64,000 nt of DNA from Paeniglutamicibacter sp. Y32M11 (GTDB lineage: Bacteria > Actinomycetota > Actinomycetes > Actinomycetales > Micrococcaceae): positions 3,844,001 to 3,908,000 of the forward strand of contig NZ_CP079107.1 of the NCBI RefSeq assembly GCF_019285735.1, read 5' to 3'. Positions 61,194-64,000 of this stretch are shown here, one piece after another (within the stretch, counting starts at the first letter, position 1; each line of letters opens with the position of its first letter). The notes under the pieces were generated by a model that did not search any database, was not told the origin of the DNA, and saw only the letters and a list, made by a program, of their open reading frames with translations. Made by a program: the position numbers and the translations under genes.

Positions 61194-62147
61194 GTGTCAA
61201 AGGTAAACACGGTACTGGGAACCATCCCGGCCGAAGAATTGGGACTCGTAGCCATCCACGAGCACATCGGCTACGGCATGCCCGGATCCGAACTGGACTC
61301 CAAGTGGTGGAAGACCCCCGAGCAGCGCTACGCGGAGACCGTGCCGAAGCTGCGCGCATTCCACGAGTACGGTGGCGGCACCTTCGTGGATGCCACAGGC
61401 ATCTGCAACGGCCGAGACATCGACTACTACAAGTCGCTCTCCGCAAAGACTGGCGTGAACATCATCGCCTGCACCGGTTTTGTCGGTGGCGACACCGCGC
61501 TACCGCATTTCGCCCGCGCCTCGGTGGAATATCTGGCCGAGGTCTTCGTCCACGAAATCACCGTCGGCATCGGGGGTACCGGCTCAAAGGCCGGGGTCAT
61601 CAAGGTCGGAGTCTCCCGCGGCGGCAAAATGACGGAGCTGGATAAGCGCATCTACCGCGCAGCTGCCCGCGCCTCGGTCATCACCGGTGCGCCGATCCTG
61701 ACTCACCTGGCCATCGATGTGCAGCCGGCCATGGATATCTTCAACGACGAGCGTCTACCCCTCGACCGAGTCCTCTTCGGCCACGCCGATGACGGTTTCA
61801 ACGCGGATAACACCCCGGACCTGTACATCGCCGAACAGGGCGGCCGCGTCGGCTTCGACACCTTCGGCTACGAAACCGAGCTGGAAGATCCTCCGTTCTG
61901 GGCCCGTCCGCGCCAGGACCGCCTCGATCACTTCATGCGCTTCCTCAACGCCGGGAACATTGACAAGGTGCTCGCCGGCGTCGACGCCAACTGCTCACCC
62001 CTGGGCTGGCCCGGCGTCAAGGGCCACACCGTGAACTACATGTTCGAGGACCTCATCCCGGACCTGCGCAACGAGGGGCTGGGAGAAGCGGAGATCACCA
62101 AGATCTTCGTCACCAATCCTGCCCAGTTCCTCACGCTCCAAGCCTAG
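61194..62147 (+). CDS. Phosphotriesterase-family metal-dependent hydrolase (lactonase-like)
   Basis: A 317-residue amidohydrolase-superfamily enzyme with all six ligands of a binuclear centre: His22 and His24 (AIHEHIGYG), carbamylated Lys137 (IKVGVS), His171 (ILTHLA), His197 (FGHADD) and Asp264 (AGVDANCS). Many such proteins are lactonases rather than phosphotriesterases. It follows the degenerate paralogue and precedes a flavin hydroxylase and an alpha/beta hydrolase, so hydrolysis of a lactone or ester in an aromatic or cyclic-acid pathway is the likely task. GTG 61194 after AAAGG. Substrate unknown. Confidence 0.85.
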   Translation: MSKVNTVLGTIPAEELGLVAIHEHIGYGMPGSELDSKWWKTPEQRYAETVPKLRAFHEYGGGTFVDATGICNGRDIDYYKSLSAKTGVNIIACTGFVGGDTALPHFARASVEYLAEVFVHEITVGIGGTGSKAGVIKVGVSRGGKMTELDKRIYRAAARASVITGAPILTHLAIDVQPAMDIFNDERLPLDRVLFGHADDGFNADNTPDLYIAEQGGRVGFDTFGYETELEDPPFWARPRQDRLDHFMRFLNAGNIDKVLAGVDANCSPLGWPGVKGHTVNYMFEDLIPDLRNEGLGEAEITKIFVTNPAQFLTLQA

Positions 62148-62217
62148 TTTTCTTGGCCATCCCTTCCCCCTCACGCTTCTCGGGAATCACTTCCCACCCC
62201 ACGAAAGAGACATCATC

Positions 62218-63345
62218 ATGAAGGCAACGGATCTTCAAAACCTCAACATCGCGATCATCGGAGCCGGTTACGGCGGTGCCGCGTCGGCCAAAGCCCTAAG
62301 CCTGCTTGGAGCCACGGTCAACGTCTATGAACAGGCGAGCAAGATCGGCGAGGTCGGTGCCGGCATCGGTCTGCGTCCCTCGACCATGGATCGCTTCCGC
62401 CAGTGGGGCAGCTTCGAGGCCATCGCTGCCGTCAGCTCGCCGAGCGACACCTTCGAGATCCTCACGGCCGACAACAATCCGATCATGGAAGAAGCCTGGC
62501 CCGGGATCAACGACTTCGAGGTTGAAACCAAGACCCATCTGATCCACCGCGGAGACTTCATCGACGCACTGATCGGCGTCCTGCCCGAGGGCATGGTCCA
62601 CCTCGGCCACAAGTTGATAGAAATTCAGGATCAGGGCGCCACCTCCGTGCTCACCTTCGCCAACGGCACCGTGGTCGAGGCAGATCTGGTCATCGGTGCC
62701 GACGGCATCAAGTCGGTGGTGCGCAAGGCACTGTTTGGCGATAACCAGCCGGTCTTCTCCGGCGAGCACGCCTACCGCGCGGTCATTTCCATGGAGGAAG
62801 CCGCAGACATGATCAACGATGACAATCTGCGGATGTTCATTGGCCGTGGCACCAAGGTCTACCTTCTGCCATTGCGCCACCGCAACCAACTCTCCTTCGA
62901 CATCACCGCACTGTGCCCGGACTCCACCTGGGCCCCGGAGGTCTCCAAGGAACAGCTGTTGGCCACTGTGGCAGGTTTTGATGAGCGCATCGTGGCGATG
63001 GCGCGGAATTTGGACATGGACACCGTCTCCATCCGCGCCGTGTACGACATCAACCCGGTGGACAGCTGGCACACGGATTCGGTGGTGATCATGGGCGACG
63101 CCGCCCACGCCATGCTGCACCACCAGGGACAGGGTGCCAACTCGGCGATCATGGACGCCGGCGCTCTGGCCGACGCACTGCTTGAGGCCGATTCGGTCGC
63201 CGAAGCCCTGGCCCTGTTCCAGGCGACTCGCAAGCCGGTGACCGATGAGCTGCAGCGCATCTCGCGTTCGGGCTGGTCCGAGGACGAGCTCAATGAGGTC
63301 TTCCCCGGACAGAAACCAGCATCCCAGTCGAAAGTAGAGGTCTAA
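62218..63345 (+). CDS. FAD-dependent monooxygenase, group A (salicylate/hydroxybenzoate hydroxylase family)
   Basis: A 375-residue flavoprotein. Motifs in order: IAIIGAGYGGAASAKALSLLGATVNVYEQ (FAD and dinucleotide), GAGIGLRPSTMDRFRQWG, IGADGIKSVVRKALFG, and GDAAHAMLHHQGQGANSAIMDAGALADALLE. This is the salicylate/6-hydroxynicotinate/3-hydroxybenzoate hydroxylase type; the substrate is unknown. It is third in the cluster of hydrolases and immediately precedes an alpha/beta hydrolase gene. Confidence 0.86.
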   Translation: MKATDLQNLNIAIIGAGYGGAASAKALSLLGATVNVYEQASKIGEVGAGIGLRPSTMDRFRQWGSFEAIAAVSSPSDTFEILTADNNPIMEEAWPGINDFEVETKTHLIHRGDFIDALIGVLPEGMVHLGHKLIEIQDQGATSVLTFANGTVVEADLVIGADGIKSVVRKALFGDNQPVFSGEHAYRAVISMEEAADMINDDNLRMFIGRGTKVYLLPLRHRNQLSFDITALCPDSTWAPEVSKEQLLATVAGFDERIVAMARNLDMDTVSIRAVYDINPVDSWHTDSVVIMGDAAHAMLHHQGQGANSAIMDAGALADALLEADSVAEALALFQATRKPVTDELQRISRSGWSEDELNEVFPGQKPASQSKVEV

Positions 63346-63350
63346 GCTCC

Positions 63351-64000
63351 ATGTCTATTCATCCCGAAATTGCCAAGATCTTGGCCATGATCCCGGCACC
63401 CGACGGTTCGCCACTTGACCCGGTAGCGATGCGCGCCGGAGAGGCCGCGCACGTCGGCCCGCTTGCCGATCGCCTGCCGATGTTCAAGGTCGAAGACATC
63501 AACGCCGACACCGCAGCCGGCCAAGTGCCAGTGCGGATCTACACCCCCGATGCCGCCGACTCCCACGGGGTGCTGGTCTACGTCCACGGTGGAGCATTCT
63601 TCCTGGGTTCCTTGGACACCCACGACCACGTCGCCCGTGCCCTAGCCAAGGAAACCGGCCACAAGGTTATCTCGGTCGGCTACCGGCTGTCACCCGAGGC
63701 GCTCTTCCCGGCCGGCCTAGATGACTGCTACGCGGTACTGCGCTGGGTGGCGGAAAACGGCCAGAACCTCGGCTGGAACTCCCAGAACCTGGCGATTGCC
63801 GGGGACAGCTCCGGTGGAACGTTTGCCGCCGCCATCGCGGCCAAGGCGCACGACGACGAATTTACCGCCCTCACACACCAAATCCTCTTCTACCCCTCAC
63901 TGGATCTGGACTTCGATGTTGATCGCTACCCCTCGATGCGCGAAAACGCCGTCGGATACGGATTGGAGACCGCAGGCCTTGCGCCCTTCAATTCCTTCTA
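63351..64000 (+). CDS. Alpha/beta hydrolase, HSL/esterase family (cut by the window end)
   Basis: The first 216 or so residues of an esterase: the oxyanion motif HGGAFFLGSLDTHDH, the nucleophile elbow GDSSGGTFAAAIA and a following FYPSLDLDF are typical of hormone-sensitive lipase-type esterases. The catalytic Asp and His lie beyond the end of the window. It begins with ATG 63351, five bases after the hydroxylase stop. It probably cleaves an ester or lactone in the same pathway. Confidence 0.85.
   Translation, partial: MSIHPEIAKILAMIPAPDGSPLDPVAMRAGEAAHVGPLADRLPMFKVEDINADTAAGQVPVRIYTPDAADSHGVLVYVHGGAFFLGSLDTHDHVARALAKETGHKVISVGYRLSPEALFPAGLDDCYAVLRWVAENGQNLGWNSQNLAIAGDSSGGTFAAAIAAKAHDDEFTALTHQILFYPSLDLDFDVDRYPSMRENAVGYGLETAGLAPFNSF

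Noticed and set aside
1-64000. CRISPR arrays, tRNA or rRNA genes, insertion sequences, integrases
   Set aside because: Scanned for repeats, clover-leaf-like ends, transposase motifs; nothing supportable was found.

Overview
The window is 64 kb of high-GC DNA with dense operons, many ATGA stop/start overlaps and Shine-Dalgarno led ATG or GTG starts. Regulators and enzymes resemble those of Gram-positive actinobacteria: a PadR-type VanR, IclR-type PcaR, a Phd/Cou-type phenylpropanoid cluster with a MarR regulator, and an AccD1/AccA1/CitE leucine block with a TetR regulator. A soil Micrococcales (Arthrobacter-like) is the best guess. I saw no rRNA, tRNA, CRISPR array, insertion sequence, integrase or origin.

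Layout. 1-5.8 kb: end of a membrane protein, then TetR regulator and methylcrotonyl-CoA carboxylase beta and alpha (alpha broken by two frameshifts) and a CitE-type lyase. 5.8-11.6 kb: zinc alcohol dehydrogenase, D-serine dehydratase, VOC protein, secreted glycerophosphodiesterase, sarcosine oxidase-type enzyme. 11.6-15.2 kb: pcaFIJ and an IclR regulator. 15.3-19.4 kb: small cysteine protein, CGNR zinc-finger protein, BCCT transporter, IclR regulator. 19.4-23.8 kb: vanABK-like operon (transporter frameshifted) with divergent PadR-type vanR. 23.8-34.3 kb: phenylpropanoid CoA-dependent side-chain shortening cluster (ligase, MaoC hydratase, SDR dehydrogenase, amidohydrolase, acyl-CoA dehydrogenase, MarR regulator) combined with an SsuABC-type ABC importer and two paralogous binding lipoproteins. 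34.5-37.6 kb: modABC behind a HTH-TOBE regulator. 37.8-43.3 kb: pobA and pcaHGBDC. 43.5-50.0 kb: NmrA-type reductase, an unknown 377-residue protein, 2-hydroxyacid dehydrogenase, LysR regulator, MHS-family transporter, 3-hydroxybutyrate-dehydrogenase-like SDR. 50.1-58.1 kb: tricarballylate-type system (FCD regulator, tcuA, CitA/CitB-type two-component system, tctCBA). 58.2-64 kb: F420-dependent-reductase-like protein, then a GntR/UTRA regulator followed by two tandem phosphotriesterase-family proteins, a flavin hydroxylase and an alpha/beta hydrolase cut by the window end.

How the genes work together. Most of the window reads as a funnel for plant- and lignin-derived aromatics: hydroxycinnamates are imported, CoA-activated and shortened to 4-hydroxybenzoate, vanillate or protocatechuate; PobA and VanAB converge these on protocatechuate; PcaHG, B, D, C, then IJ and F take it to succinyl-CoA and acetyl-CoA. 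Only 4-hydroxybenzoate- and vanillate-specific regulators other than VanR are missing.

The most novel part is the last cluster, in which one phosphotriesterase-family protein keeps all metal ligands and its upstream paralogue has lost five of six; its substrate is unknown. All three frameshifts in the window can be repaired by adding one base to a C or G run, which points to sequencing error rather than decay.
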